64,000 nucleotides of DNA from CADEED01 sp043747875 (GTDB lineage Bacteria; Pseudomonadota; Gammaproteobacteria; Steroidobacterales; Steroidobacteraceae): assembly GCA_043747875.1 (NCBI GenBank), contig JAYTOI010000049.1, positions 1-64,000 on the forward strand, written 5' to 3'. The number at the start of each line of letters is the position of its first letter. The first letter of the stretch is position 1. The translations under genes and the position numbers were made by a program. The notes below the pieces were generated by a model. That model ran no database searches, was not told the DNA's origin, and worked only from the letters and a program-made list of their open reading frames with translations. Of this stretch, positions 26,080 to 34,383 are shown piece after piece.

Positions 26080-27504
26080 ATGCACGTTTTCGCCCGCGTT
26101 TTCGGCTGCGCCGCACTCGCAATCGCCGCACTGGCTGCGCCTGTGTACGGCGCCACGTACTACGTGAACGCGTCGGCCGCCGACGACTCGGGCAGCGGGT
26201 CGCAGTCCGCGCCGAAGAAGTACATCTCGAGCGGCATCGCGCTCATGTCGAGCTCGGGGGGCGACGTGCTCACGATCATGCCGGGCACGTACTCGAATAC
26301 GAAGGATTCCGTGAACTCGCCGAAGGCGGGCACCGCGAGCGCCTGGAACGTCATCAAGGCGGCCACCGACGGCACCGTGCTGATCACCACGGGACTGCAC
26401 CTCGGCAACGGTAATCGCTACGTGCAGTTCGAGGGCCTGAAATTCGTCGACTCGAATCAGAAGCAGATCCTGGGCGGCTATACCAAGTTCCTGCGCACGG
26501 CATTCCGCGGCGGTCCGGCCAGCGGCAATTCCGTGACCGTGCAGATCGGCAGCAACGACTTCACCCCGGGCGCCGACCACATCCTGCTAGAAGACAGCTG
26601 GGTGTACGGCCTCGGTGGCCGCTACAAGATCCTGGTGTACAACGCCACCAACGTCGTGCTTCGCCGCGTGGTGACGCGTTTCGACGGCGGCTACAACAAC
26701 ACCGATGGGGCTCCCGAGGCCGACATCACCGTATACGACTCGCGTGACATCGCGGTGCTCAACGCCATCGCCATCGACGGCATCACCGGTCGCGGCGCGT
26801 ACGTCGCGGCGTTCTACAACGCGCTCAACGGCACCACCGGCACGCCGAACGCCAACCGCGAGTGGCGCGGCAGCATGACGATCAAGCCCACGGGCTACTT
26901 CATGGGCACGGAAGGCCAGTCGAGCATCACGAATCTCAAGGTGATCGACTGCGCGTCCTACGGCGGCTCGTATGGCGTGTCGCAGCTCAAGGGCACTAAC
27001 AATGTTTATCAGCGCCTCACGCTCGTAAATTCCGGCGGTGACGGTTTCGGCATCTTCGGCGGCAGCGCCACCGTGCAGGACACGGTCGTCGCGGTTCCGC
27101 GCGGCGAAGCGTTCAACGGCGTGAGCGCGAGCAACAGCCTCGCGGTGAGCACCATCAACACGCTGATCGGCGACGGCATCCGGTATCTGCCGCGCGTCGA
27201 GTCGGGCTCGTTGCTGTCGCTCGGCGGCATCCAGGGCGGCCAGCGCGGCGCGAACATCATGAAGCGCCTCGGCACGAGCGGCACGCTCTACGGCGAGTCG
27301 GGCTATAACACCGAGACGTCCGAAGACCTGTGGCCTTGGCCGTACGAGGCGCGCATCAAGGCGGACTTCGCCGAAGAGAGCACGCGCGGCTTCGCCGGCG
27401 GCACCGCCACCATGACGGATTACATCTTCGCTCTGCTCGGCAATGCGAGCCCGATCGGTCAAGTTCCGGTGCCGAACGCCCCGACCAACGTGGTGGCCGA
27501 CTAG
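26080..27504 (+). CDS. secreted right-handed beta-helix protein
   Basis: A 474-residue protein with a Sec signal peptide (MHVFARVFGCAALAIAALAA, cleavage after VYG-A). The mature part looks like a parallel beta-helix: repeated short strands such as VQFEGLKFVDSN, NVVLRRVVTRFDGG, DIAVLNAIAIDGI and ITNLKVIDCASYGG. The last residues (VPVPNAPTNVVAD) resemble the start of a fibronectin-type linker. Beta-helix proteins of this size often bind or cleave acidic polysaccharides; no catalytic residues could be assigned. It is 73 bases after the lipoprotein gene and may be under the same riboswitch. Confidence 0.8.
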   Translation: MHVFARVFGCAALAIAALAAPVYGATYYVNASAADDSGSGSQSAPKKYISSGIALMSSSGGDVLTIMPGTYSNTKDSVNSPKAGTASAWNVIKAATDGTVLITTGLHLGNGNRYVQFEGLKFVDSNQKQILGGYTKFLRTAFRGGPASGNSVTVQIGSNDFTPGADHILLEDSWVYGLGGRYKILVYNATNVVLRRVVTRFDGGYNNTDGAPEADITVYDSRDIAVLNAIAIDGITGRGAYVAAFYNALNGTTGTPNANREWRGSMTIKPTGYFMGTEGQSSITNLKVIDCASYGGSYGVSQLKGTNNVYQRLTLVNSGGDGFGIFGGSATVQDTVVAVPRGEAFNGVSASNSLAVSTINTLIGDGIRYLPRVESGSLLSLGGIQGGQRGANIMKRLGTSGTLYGESGYNTETSEDLWPWPYEARIKADFAEESTRGFAGGTATMTDYIFALLGNASPIGQVPVPNAPTNVVAD

Positions 27505-27675
27505 TCGTGGCCGCCCGGCCAGGCGTGGCCAGGGCGGTCCCTTCCACGACCGCGCCGAATTTGAGAGACAGTTCGCACTAAGCCCATCCGCCGCGCCATC
27601 CACCCACTAGGGGTGGCCCAATCTGTCTAAAGTCCCGCGTCCAAACGATAACGAGATTGGCAAGGGAAAAATCGC

Positions 27676-29148
27676 ATGCCGTTTGATTCCCGTGGCGCGG
27701 TGACAGCTTTGCAGGCTTTCATCGCCGCGGTGCTGCTGCTCGTGGGTTTTCAGATCCTGGTGCTCGTGCCCGCGGCCGTGCTTTCCAAGGTCGGCGTGGT
27801 GTCGGGCGCGCTCGCCTATGTCGCGAGCGGAGTGCTCGCGATCGTGGCGCTGGTGTGCGCCGTGTTGGCGATCCGTCGCGCGCCGCGCTGGCTCGCCGAA
27901 TTCGCCGACGATTCATCGGTGCGTCTCGGCGCCGTGCTGCTCGCAATCGGCATCGGCGTCTCGTTGCGCGTGTTGCTCATCGCCATTTCGAACGTCGCGC
28001 CGCAATCCGATGCGAAGGTCTACACCGAAATGGCCGCGATGCTCGCGGACGGCAAGCCCTTCTACTACGTGGGACGCTGGGCCTACTGGCCGATTGGCTA
28101 TCCACTGCTGCTGAGCGGCTGGTTCCGCATCGGTGGCGACTCGCTGTTCGGCATCCATCTACTCAACGTGTTGCTCTATGTCGCGATGAGCCTCGGCGTC
28201 TGGCGGCTGTGCAAGGCCATCGGAAAGCCCGCGGTGGGCCGGCTGGCCGTGTGGCTGCTCGCGCTCTGGCCCGACCTCATCGCGCTCAGCGCGTGGCCGT
28301 CGAAGGAGCTGGTGGCGATGACGCTGCTGCCCTGGTGCGTGGCGCTCGCGATCGTGCCGCAGGCATCGATGGGCCGCGCGCTCTGGTATCGCCTCGGCGC
28401 CGGAATCGCGGGCGGGATGCTGGTGCTCGTGCAGCCGAGTTTCATCCTGCTGGTGCCGGTCATCCCCGTCATCGCCTGGTTGGCGAACACCCAGACGCCG
28501 CGCCAGGCGGTGGTCTCGTGGCTGGTCTTGATAGTCGCCGCGAGCGCCACGATCGCGCCGTGGACCGTGCGCAACTATCGCGTGCTCGGCGCCTTCGTCC
28601 CCGTCGCCACCAACGGTGGCGAGGTGATGTACCGCGCTAACAACCCGCTGGCGACCGGCGAATACATCAAGGTGGGCGAAGTCGATCTGTGGAAGCTGCC
28701 CGAGCTCGAGGCCAACCGCGAAGGGGCGCGTCTCGCCAAGGAATGGATCGTCGCGCATCCCGGCGAATTCCTCGCGCTCGCGCTCAAGAAGCAGGCCTTC
28801 CTGCTCGAGGACGACGCCATCGGCGTCTACGAGACGTTCAATCGCGGGCACGTCGGCGAGCCGGTGCCGGGCGTCGTCTACTTCATGCTCAAGGCGGCCT
28901 GCAACGCATATTGGTGGCTGCTGTGGGTTGCGCTCGGTGCTTCACTCATCATCGCGATGCGTGGAGCTGCTCCTGGCAGCCTCGCGGCGATCGCACTGTC
29001 TCTGCCATTCCTGTACCTGTATGGCGTGCATTCCATCGCCGAAAGCGGGCCGCGCTACCACCAGCCCGCCGATCCATTCGTCGCGGTGTGCGTGGCGGCC
29101 TTCCTGGGTGTCGCACTCGCGCGCCGGCGCACCGACCCGCATGCCTGA
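27676..29148 (+). CDS. GT39-like polyprenyl-phosphate sugar transferase (membrane)
   Basis: A 490-residue protein with about 11-12 membrane helices. The first extracytoplasmic loop carries an acidic site typical of GT-C enzymes (NVAPQSDAKVYTEMAAMLAD) and the GRWAYWPIGYPLLLSGWF segment of the dolichyl-phosphate-mannose mannosyltransferase/ArnT family. Later loops contain APWTVRNYRVL and MYRANNPLATGEY. It would move a sugar from a polyprenyl-phosphate donor onto a glycan or protein in the periplasm. The donor would be made by the GtrB-like enzyme two genes downstream. Confidence 0.85.
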   Translation: MPFDSRGAVTALQAFIAAVLLLVGFQILVLVPAAVLSKVGVVSGALAYVASGVLAIVALVCAVLAIRRAPRWLAEFADDSSVRLGAVLLAIGIGVSLRVLLIAISNVAPQSDAKVYTEMAAMLADGKPFYYVGRWAYWPIGYPLLLSGWFRIGGDSLFGIHLLNVLLYVAMSLGVWRLCKAIGKPAVGRLAVWLLALWPDLIALSAWPSKELVAMTLLPWCVALAIVPQASMGRALWYRLGAGIAGGMLVLVQPSFILLVPVIPVIAWLANTQTPRQAVVSWLVLIVAASATIAPWTVRNYRVLGAFVPVATNGGEVMYRANNPLATGEYIKVGEVDLWKLPELEANREGARLAKEWIVAHPGEFLALALKKQAFLLEDDAIGVYETFNRGHVGEPVPGVVYFMLKAACNAYWWLLWVALGASLIIAMRGAAPGSLAAIALSLPFLYLYGVHSIAESGPRYHQPADPFVAVCVAAFLGVALARRRTDPHA

Positions 29149-29563
29149 AGCAATGCCCATGCGCCCAGCTCTTGCCACGCAGTTCGGCATCTTCGTCATA
29201 GTCGGTGGCGTGAGCACCGCCTGCCATTTCGCGACCCTGTGGCTGCTGCACGAGCGCTTCGGCACGGGGCTCATCGTTGCCACGACCAGCGGCTATCTCG
29301 TCGGCGCCGTCGTCAACTACGTGCTCAACCGGCGCTTCACGTTCGCGCAGTCCAGGGCCGGCCTCGAGGCCGTGCCGCGCTTCGCGACGGTGGTGCTGCT
29401 CGGCATGGCACTCAATGCGGGCATCATGGCCCTGCTGGCGCGCGTCGCACCGGACGTCGACTATCTACTGCGCCAGTGCCTCGCCACCGGCACCGTGCTC
29501 GTGTTCAATTTCGTGCTCAACCGCGCCTGGACTTTTCGTCATCCGGGCCCCGAGGAGACCTGA
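29141..29563 (+). CDS. GtrA-family membrane protein
   Basis: A 140-residue protein with four membrane helices, matching GtrA: FGIFVIVGGVSTACHFATLW, GYLVGAVVNYVLNRRFTF, and the second NRRFTF-like repeat in NFVLNRAWTF. GtrA-type proteins are thought to flip polyprenyl-phosphate-linked sugars. The ATG at 29141 overlaps the preceding stop; in-frame ATGs at 29153 and 29159 are alternatives. The neighbours (GT39 before, GtrB-like after) make up a complete donor-synthesis, flipping and transfer set. Confidence 0.9.
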   Translation: MPEAMPMRPALATQFGIFVIVGGVSTACHFATLWLLHERFGTGLIVATTSGYLVGAVVNYVLNRRFTFAQSRAGLEAVPRFATVVLLGMALNAGIMALLARVAPDVDYLLRQCLATGTVLVFNFVLNRAWTFRHPGPEET

Positions 29564-29566
29564 GGC

Positions 29567-30634
29567 GTGACCCAGACAGCCCCCGCATCGCCCGCCGTAC
29601 CGGTCCTTTCCGTCGTCGTGCCGGCGTACAACGAGCAGGAAGTCCTGCCGGAATTCCACCGGCGCACGGTGGCCGCGCTCGACGCCCTCGATGTCACGTA
29701 CGAAATCATTTATGTGAACGACGGCAGTCGCGACTCCACCATGGAGGTGCTGCGAGGGCTGCATGCCGCCGATCCGCGCGCCGTCGTCGTGAGCCTCAGT
29801 CGCAACTTCGGCAAGGAAGCCGCAATGACCGCGGGTTTCGAGCATGCGCGCGGCCAGGCCGTGGTGATCATCGACTCGGACCTGCAGGACCCGCCCGAGC
29901 TCATCGGCAAGCTCATGGAAGGCTGGCGCGAAGGCTACGACATGGTCTACGCGCGCCGCAGGCGCCGCGATGGCGAGTCGTTCATCAAGAAGCTCACCGC
30001 CAAATCTTTCTACCGTGTGATCCGCAGCGTGAGCCGCGTGCAGATCCCGACCGACACCGGCGATTTCCGGCTGCTCAGTCGGCGCGCCGTCGACGCGCTG
30101 CTCAAGCTGCGCGAAGAACATCGCTTCATGAAGGGCCTGTTTTCGTGGATCGGCTTCAAGCAGAAGGCGGTCGAATACGATCGCGATGCGCGCTTCGCCG
30201 GTGTCACGAAGTGGAACTACTGGAAGCTGTGGAACTACGCCATCGAGGGCATCACCTCGTTCACCATCGCGCCCCTCAAGGTGGCGACCTATCTAGGGTT
30301 CTTCGTCGCGCTGTTCTCGTTCTTGTACGCGGCGTTCGTCATCTACAAGACCATCGCCTACGGCGAGTCGGTGGCCGGCTATCCGTCCCTCATGGTGGTG
30401 ATCCTGTTCCTCGGCGGCGTGCAGCTGCTGTTCATCGGCGTGCTCGGTGAATATGTGGGTCGCACCTTCAACGAAGTGAAGGGACGGCCGCTGTATTTTG
30501 TCGGCGAGTTGCTGCGCGAGGACGAGCCGGCTGGAAATGGGGACACTCCCCGTTTCCTGGCAAAAGGGGACAGCCCTGTTTTCGTGGACAGTGCCGCTAG
30601 GGCACCGCGGCCAGCGCCTCTTGCAGAGGGTTGA
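29567..30634 (+). CDS. GtrB/DPM1-like GT2 glycosyltransferase
   Basis: A 355-residue enzyme that would make a polyprenyl-phosphate sugar. The GT-A domain shows SVVVPAYNEQEVLPEF, VNDGSRDSTMEVL, SLSRNFGKEAAMTAGFEHA, IDSDLQDPPE and the RDARFAGVTKWNYWKLWNYA block of this family. Two C-terminal membrane helices follow (about 240-300), then GEYVGRTFNEVKGRPLYFV. The start is a GTG at 29567. Unusually, the last ~33 residues are encoded by two GC-rich palindromes (30533-30585) and look foreign, so the original C-terminus was probably shorter. The 3' end overlaps the convergent DUF2785 gene by 38 bases. Confidence 0.92.
   Translation: MTQTAPASPAVPVLSVVVPAYNEQEVLPEFHRRTVAALDALDVTYEIIYVNDGSRDSTMEVLRGLHAADPRAVVVSLSRNFGKEAAMTAGFEHARGQAVVIIDSDLQDPPELIGKLMEGWREGYDMVYARRRRRDGESFIKKLTAKSFYRVIRSVSRVQIPTDTGDFRLLSRRAVDALLKLREEHRFMKGLFSWIGFKQKAVEYDRDARFAGVTKWNYWKLWNYAIEGITSFTIAPLKVATYLGFFVALFSFLYAAFVIYKTIAYGESVAGYPSLMVVILFLGGVQLLFIGVLGEYVGRTFNEVKGRPLYFVGELLREDEPAGNGDTPRFLAKGDSPVFVDSAARAPRPAPLAEG
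30533..30585. repeat. two REP-like palindromes inside a gene end
   Basis: Two adjacent imperfect inverted repeats: 30533-30557 with arms GGAAATGGGGA and TCCCCGTTTCC, and 30559-30585 with arms CAAAAGGGG and CCCTGTTTTCG. Both are built around GGGGACA and flanked by A or T runs, like the repeat elements mobilised by REP-associated transposases. They lie in the last codons of the GtrB-like gene and could also work as a terminator between the convergent genes. Confidence 0.65.
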
Positions 30635-31517
30635 GCATGCGTTCGCGTGCGACGGGCGAGCCATCCTCCTGCAGCAGCACGTAGAGCGCTGCCAGGAAGT
30701 TCGCCGTGTTGTGTCGCTTGGCGAGCCCGCTCGGACTCTTGAATGCTTCGCTCCACGAGGGCAACGGTGCGGGTTGAACGACGGCCTGCAGCCACGCGCC
30801 CCATTCCTGCTCGGTGTGGAGTCCACGCTGCGCGACGTAGAAGGTCGGGCGGGCGAGGCGCGATGATTCACCATAGATGAAGAAGTGGTGCGCCGCCGGC
30901 GCGACCTGCGTTGCGATGGCGGACAGCACTTTGTCCAGGTCGGGCTTCGTGGCGCGCGAGTTCAGGCTGACCTGCAGCAGCAGATCGGCACCGTGCGCGA
31001 CGCCGTGGCGCCAGCCTTCCGAAGCGTCGAAGCCCCGATAATCGCGCACCGAGCCTAGATAGGCCGTCGCCGTCTGCAGAAGGCTCGACCAATGTTGGTC
31101 GGTCAGAAAGCGCTCGATCCGATCCATGCGCGCGACCTCCGCCAGCGTCAATGCCGCGAAAGGTCTGATGAATCCGCGCGGATCGTCGAAGCCCGCCGCC
31201 AGCTGCGGTTGCAGGCGCTGCAGGATCTTTACGGCCAGCTCGGGCGAGACCTGCCGCGAGCGCATCAAGGTGGATAGGGACTCGAAGGCAATCTCATCGC
31301 GCAGCAACGGATCGGCATTGCCCAGGCAGGCAACCAGCCCCAACGCCAACGGCTCACGCTGCGCGGGCGCCAGCGTTGCAAATTGCGCAGCTTTGAGCTC
31401 CAGCAGTCGTTGTCTCGGGAAGCCTTCGGGAGGGCAGGCTTGCGGCCAGGACAGCGTTGCGCATCCGAGCAGCCCCAAGCCCATCCACTGTCTCAAGTTC
31501 GGCGGGTTGCGTAACAT
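30597..31517 (-). CDS. DUF2785-family hypothetical protein
   Basis: A 306-residue protein matching the DUF2785 pattern: a helical chain with YRGFDASEGWRHGVAHGADL in the middle and a histidine in TQVAPAAHHFFIYGESSRLA. The N-terminus (MLRNPPNLRQWMGLGLLGCA) could be a membrane-entry or lipoprotein signal. The biochemical function of the family is unknown. It is convergent with the GtrB-like gene and overlaps its 3' end. Confidence 0.75.
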   Translation of the reverse strand: MLRNPPNLRQWMGLGLLGCATLSWPQACPPEGFPRQRLLELKAAQFATLAPAQREPLALGLVACLGNADPLLRDEIAFESLSTLMRSRQVSPELAVKILQRLQPQLAAGFDDPRGFIRPFAALTLAEVARMDRIERFLTDQHWSSLLQTATAYLGSVRDYRGFDASEGWRHGVAHGADLLLQVSLNSRATKPDLDKVLSAIATQVAPAAHHFFIYGESSRLARPTFYVAQRGLHTEQEWGAWLQAVVQPAPLPSWSEAFKSPSGLAKRHNTANFLAALYVLLQEDGSPVARERMLNPLQEALAAVP

Positions 31518-31658
31518 GAAGGCTCACCTCGTGACGCGCAGTCTGTGCGACAACGATAGCCTGCTTCGAGCGATGCGTCATGAGGGCTTCTGGTGCCGCG
31601 TGCTCCGAGGAACAAGAGTGCCGGCCAGCGAGCTGGGCGCAACATGCGGCTTGCGTGA

Positions 31659-32004
31659 GTGGCGGCGCTCGGCCTGCCTGAACGTACCGCCTTTCCAGAG
31701 GTTCATGGAAAGGCGTGGATACGTGTAATAAATCAAACGCAGTGGGGAGACTTCGCCGAACCTCTCACGCTTATCCGCGCCCCGGTGGGCTCCATTTTCG
31801 CGGTCATGCCCGAGAATCCGCTGAACGGAGCAGGCTATCGTGAAGTCTTGATGCGCTACTGCGAAGAAACCAGGGTCACGGTGGTGGAACCCGACTGCGC
31901 GGATGGTTCAATCATGCGCTCTGAGCCTGATAGCTCGGGCGTATTTCGATACTCAACGCCGGAAGCGCAATCGATGACCACAGCCGAGTTCGCCCTTTAC
32001 TGCA
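31659..32004 (+). pseudogene. truncated hypothetical gene ahead of the cassette array
   Basis: A frame that looks protein-coding for about 100 residues (WGDFAEPLTLIRAPVGSIF, ENPLNGAGYREVLMRYCEE, RYSTPEAQSMTTAEFALYC) and then runs into the edge of a transposase fragment near 32004, after which the residues become random. The start is unclear. No family was recognised. It was probably cut by the insertion or by a later deletion. Confidence 0.4.
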
Positions 32005-32175
32005 GGCGGAGGTGCCGACCAAATCGTTGCGAAAGCGCGCACCGAAGTGCGACAGATAGATCTCACTCCCGAGCAGAAGATGCAGTGCATGCTCGAACGT
32101 CCCTGGTAGTAGCTGCCGCTCAAAATCCAGCGCCATTAGCCGCGGACTGAAATCAATGTGCTTGGATGGGGCCAT
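32005..32175 (-). mobile_element. transposase N-terminal fragment (IS1182-like)
   Basis: The minus strand from the ATG at 32175 encodes KHIDFSPRLMALDFERQLLP and then GTFEHALHLLLGSEIYLSHF and GARFRNDLVGTSA, the usual N-terminus of a large group of IS1182-family transposases. The match stops abruptly near 32005 and about 57 residues remain. It differs from the complete IS1182-type element at 37412, so it is an independent remnant. It lies about 100 bases from the first cassette boundary. Confidence 0.7.
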
Positions 32176-32297
32176 CGAATACGCACTCCCTCATCGCCTC
32201 TCCACCCACGTTCAGACCCAGCCTTGCTCCCACCGTTCGCAATCGGCATCATCATCGGCTCGCCTTTCTACAGATTCGTTAGGCCGCACAAACCACC

Positions 32298-32957
32298 ATG
32301 ATCGGCACTCAATCATCAGACTCCGTCGCTGACGCCAACGAGATTGAGCTCGTCAGGCATCTCATTCAGGATTGGCACTGGGGCGAGCCTGTCATCAGAA
32401 TGTTCGGCGCACCCAAGGATGCAAAGTACGTTCCTGAAATTCAGCTTTCCGAGTTGGGCAGAGAAGGAGACATTGACCTCCTCTGCGCATCGAAATCCGA
32501 GCCTCAGAGTGCAGTAGCAGTTCAGTTCAAGATCGCAAAGATTCGTGAAACGACATACCAAAGCTTGAGGCCCAACAAGCTCGATGAACTTCCGAAACTG
32601 ATCCAACAAACAAACATGCTTGTCGAGCTGGGATTTTCTCGTGTCTTTGCCTGTCTTGTAGTCTTGATTGATAGTCGGGTGACACCCGGAGAACAAATCG
32701 TTGTCGGTGGTTTAACTGAGGAGCTACGCTCAGCTCTTGACGCAAGAATCTCGCTTAGAGACCTGCACGAACGCGCCGGCTTCTTGCAAACCCATTTGGT
32801 TCAGGCACCAGATTCCGCGCCGCTAACGACAGGTGAGATTTCCAGCCACATGGTGCGCGTGGCAACTGCGGGCCGGCAAACGGACTCGCTAACAAATTGG
32901 GTGGAGCGGCGTGCGAGTGCGGCCGGACCCCTCGCTCAACCGGATCCGCTGCGGTAA
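32298..32957 (+). CDS. cassette 1: possible PD-(D/E)xK nuclease-like protein
   Basis: A 219-residue soluble protein, first gene of the array, starting 14 bases after the GTTAGGC boundary. The segment LGREGDIDLLCASK followed by AVAVQFKIAK resembles the core of restriction-like nucleases (acidic residues on one strand, then QxK on the next), and EPVIRMF precedes it. This is a motif-level resemblance only. The frame runs about 70 bases into the attC, so the last ~23 residues (TNWVERRASAAG...) are attC-derived. Base composition is more AT-rich than the neighbouring chromosome, consistent with acquired DNA. Confidence 0.6.
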   Translation: MIGTQSSDSVADANEIELVRHLIQDWHWGEPVIRMFGAPKDAKYVPEIQLSELGREGDIDLLCASKSEPQSAVAVQFKIAKIRETTYQSLRPNKLDELPKLIQQTNMLVELGFSRVFACLVVLIDSRVTPGEQIVVGGLTEELRSALDARISLRDLHERAGFLQTHLVQAPDSAPLTTGEISSHMVRVATAGRQTDSLTNWVERRASAAGPLAQPDPLR

Positions 32958-33050
32958 GGCCGCTTGGCCGGGGAAGGACATCACCAACGATGGCCTGGAG
33001 CGGCCAAGCGACGCCTGCCGTAGCGCGTCAGCTCGGGCGAGGGGTTAGGC
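32887..33050 (+). other. attC site A (long, 164 bp)
   Basis: Begins CGCTAACAAATTG and ends GGGGTTAGGC. Internal arms CCCCTCGC and GCGAGGGG can pair close to the ends, and AGCGGCC-type repeats fill the middle. It is longer than the 88-bp sites of the array but starts and ends the same way. Confidence 0.7.
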
Positions 33051-33074
33051 ATCACCCACACACCTTCGCTGAAT

Positions 33075-33719
33075 TCACATCTGCACCTTGGCTCGCAAGC
33101 GTTGAGCGGCAGGCAAGTCCGGCACTACTCTCAAGGCGGCCTCGATTGCTTCCAAGCTGCCCTCGCGATTCTCATCCGCGATGTACTTGTCAGCTGCCTT
33201 GACGTACCAGTCGGCGGCAAGAAACTTTGACCGGGTGACTCCCCATCCATTCTCAAACATCTGCCCAATGTTGAAAGATGATCTTGCGATGCCGCCGTCG
33301 CTTCCAATTCGGAAGGCCTCAAGGGTCTCGCCCCAGCACTTCTTGGCAGCGTCCGCAACTACAGCGTTTGAATCAAGCGCACTGCAAATCCGCGAGTTGT
33401 ATCTGGCCCAAAGATGTGCAGCTTGTGGCTCGTTCTCCCGCCGGCGTTCTCCTAGCGCCTCTGCGTAGCCCGTTGCCTTCAATGTGTCCTTGTCAGTAAT
33501 GTCCGGGACAGCCGAGCCGCGGTTCTTGAGTGCCATCATCTGTCTTAATCGGTCCAGTTCATTAGATATCTCAATCGAGCCGGTCTTCAGGGCTTCTGCC
33601 TTGTACTCAGCGATTTCCCGCACTGCTTGCTCCGCTACCTGAGTTGAGGTTTGCCGCTGTGCAGGGACAGCGGTAGATGCGAGCAGAAAGATTAGGGGAG
33701 CAACAGCTTTGAATTTCAT
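33075..33719 (-). CDS. cassette 2 (reversed): exported Sel1/TPR-like protein
   Basis: A 214-residue protein with a Sec signal peptide (MKFKAVAPLIFLLASTAVPA). The mature part is helical, and its second half contains a Sel1-type repeat (SSFNIGQMFENGWGVTRSKF followed by LAADWYVKAADKY) and a TPR-like end (EAIEAALRVVPDLPAAQRL). It reads against the direction of the array, which is uncommon for a cassette gene, so it must carry its own promoter, somewhere between 33720 and the next attC. The ATG at 33719 begins the signal peptide. Confidence 0.8.
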   Translation of the reverse strand: MKFKAVAPLIFLLASTAVPAQRQTSTQVAEQAVREIAEYKAEALKTGSIEISNELDRLRQMMALKNRGSAVPDITDKDTLKATGYAEALGERRRENEPQAAHLWARYNSRICSALDSNAVVADAAKKCWGETLEAFRIGSDGGIARSSFNIGQMFENGWGVTRSKFLAADWYVKAADKYIADENREGSLEAIEAALRVVPDLPAAQRLRAKVQM

Positions 33720-33825
33720 GACTTGGCGGGCGGAGAATGTACAGGGTCTATGATTTCGGGGCGAAGCCGCATCTGTTCGTTCTGCGTGACGCAATCGACA
33801 CCGGCTTCGCGTTGCGTCCGGTTAC

Positions 33826-33901
33826 GTATGAAGCAAGACTCAAACCTGCGTCCCCTAAGCTGAGGCGCCGGCGCGCGCGCCGCTCAGCTCAACCGTTATA
33901 C
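33826..33901 (+). other. attC site B (degenerate)
   Basis: Left end GTATGAAGCAAG and right end GCTCAGCTCAACCGTTATAC. The last third (GCCGGCGCGCGCGCCGCTCA) is nearly identical to other sites of the array; the left half has diverged. The boundary bases GTATGAA and GTTATAC remain roughly complementary. Confidence 0.65.
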
Positions 33902-33968
33902 GGCAATCTAGCGATTCACGAGGGATTCGAACGTTCACGGAGGGACACGCCAGCCTTAGCGTTGGCGA

Positions 33969-34160
33969 ATGAAAGTGAGTGAGCTGCTCCGACTTTTGCA
34001 CACAGACGGCTGGTCCTTAGTGGCAACTCGCGGGAGCCATCGTCAATTCAAGCACTTGGCGAAGCCTGGCCGGGTCACTGTTCCAGGAAAACCCAGCGAC
34101 GATTTGGCTCCGGGCACACTCAACAGTATTCTCAAGCAGGCCGGTCTGAGGCGAAATTAA
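33969..34160 (+). CDS. hicA: HicA mRNA interferase toxin (cassette 3)
   Basis: A 63-residue toxin of the HicA family: MKVSELLRLLHTDGWSLVAT, then the catalytic histidine in RGSHRQFKHLAKPGRVTVPG and DDLAPGTLNSILKQAGL, all diagnostic of the double-stranded-RNA-binding-like HicA fold. It cleaves mRNA when free. It is followed 10 bases later by hicB within the same cassette. Toxin-antitoxin cassettes are thought to stabilise integron arrays by penalising loss. Confidence 0.95.
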   Translation: MKVSELLRLLHTDGWSLVATRGSHRQFKHLAKPGRVTVPGKPSDDLAPGTLNSILKQAGLRRN

Positions 34161-34170
34161 GGTAACTGCG

Positions 34171-34383
34171 ATGCGCTACGCCGTCGTCATTGAAAATGCG
34201 GGCTCGAACTTCTCGGCCTATGTCCCAGATCTTCCCGGCTGCGTTGCTACTGGGGCTACCCTTTCGGAGGCCGAAGGGGCAATCCGTGAGGCCATCGAGT
34301 TCCACCTAGATGGGTTGCGTGAGGATGGTTCACCCATTCCGCCTCCATCGAGCAAAGTCGAGTACGTCGAAGTTGCCGCCTAA
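34171..34383 (+). CDS. hicB: HicB antitoxin (cassette 3)
   Basis: A 70-residue HicB antitoxin: MRYAVVIENAGSNFSAYVPD, LPGCVATGATLSEAEGAIRE, then AIEFHLDGLREDGSPIPPPS, the standard partial RNase-H-like fold. It lacks a C-terminal DNA-binding domain, as the short HicB class does. The stop codon TAA is the TAA of the attC left end (GCCTAAC), the tight fit usual for cassette genes. Confidence 0.95.
   Translation: MRYAVVIENAGSNFSAYVPDLPGCVATGATLSEAEGAIREAIEFHLDGLREDGSPIPPPSSKVEYVEVAA

Noticed and set aside
32887..33050. Two separate attC sites between cassettes 1 and 2
   Set aside because: The internal arms pair across the whole 164 bases, and only one GTTAGGC core is present, so a single long site is simpler.
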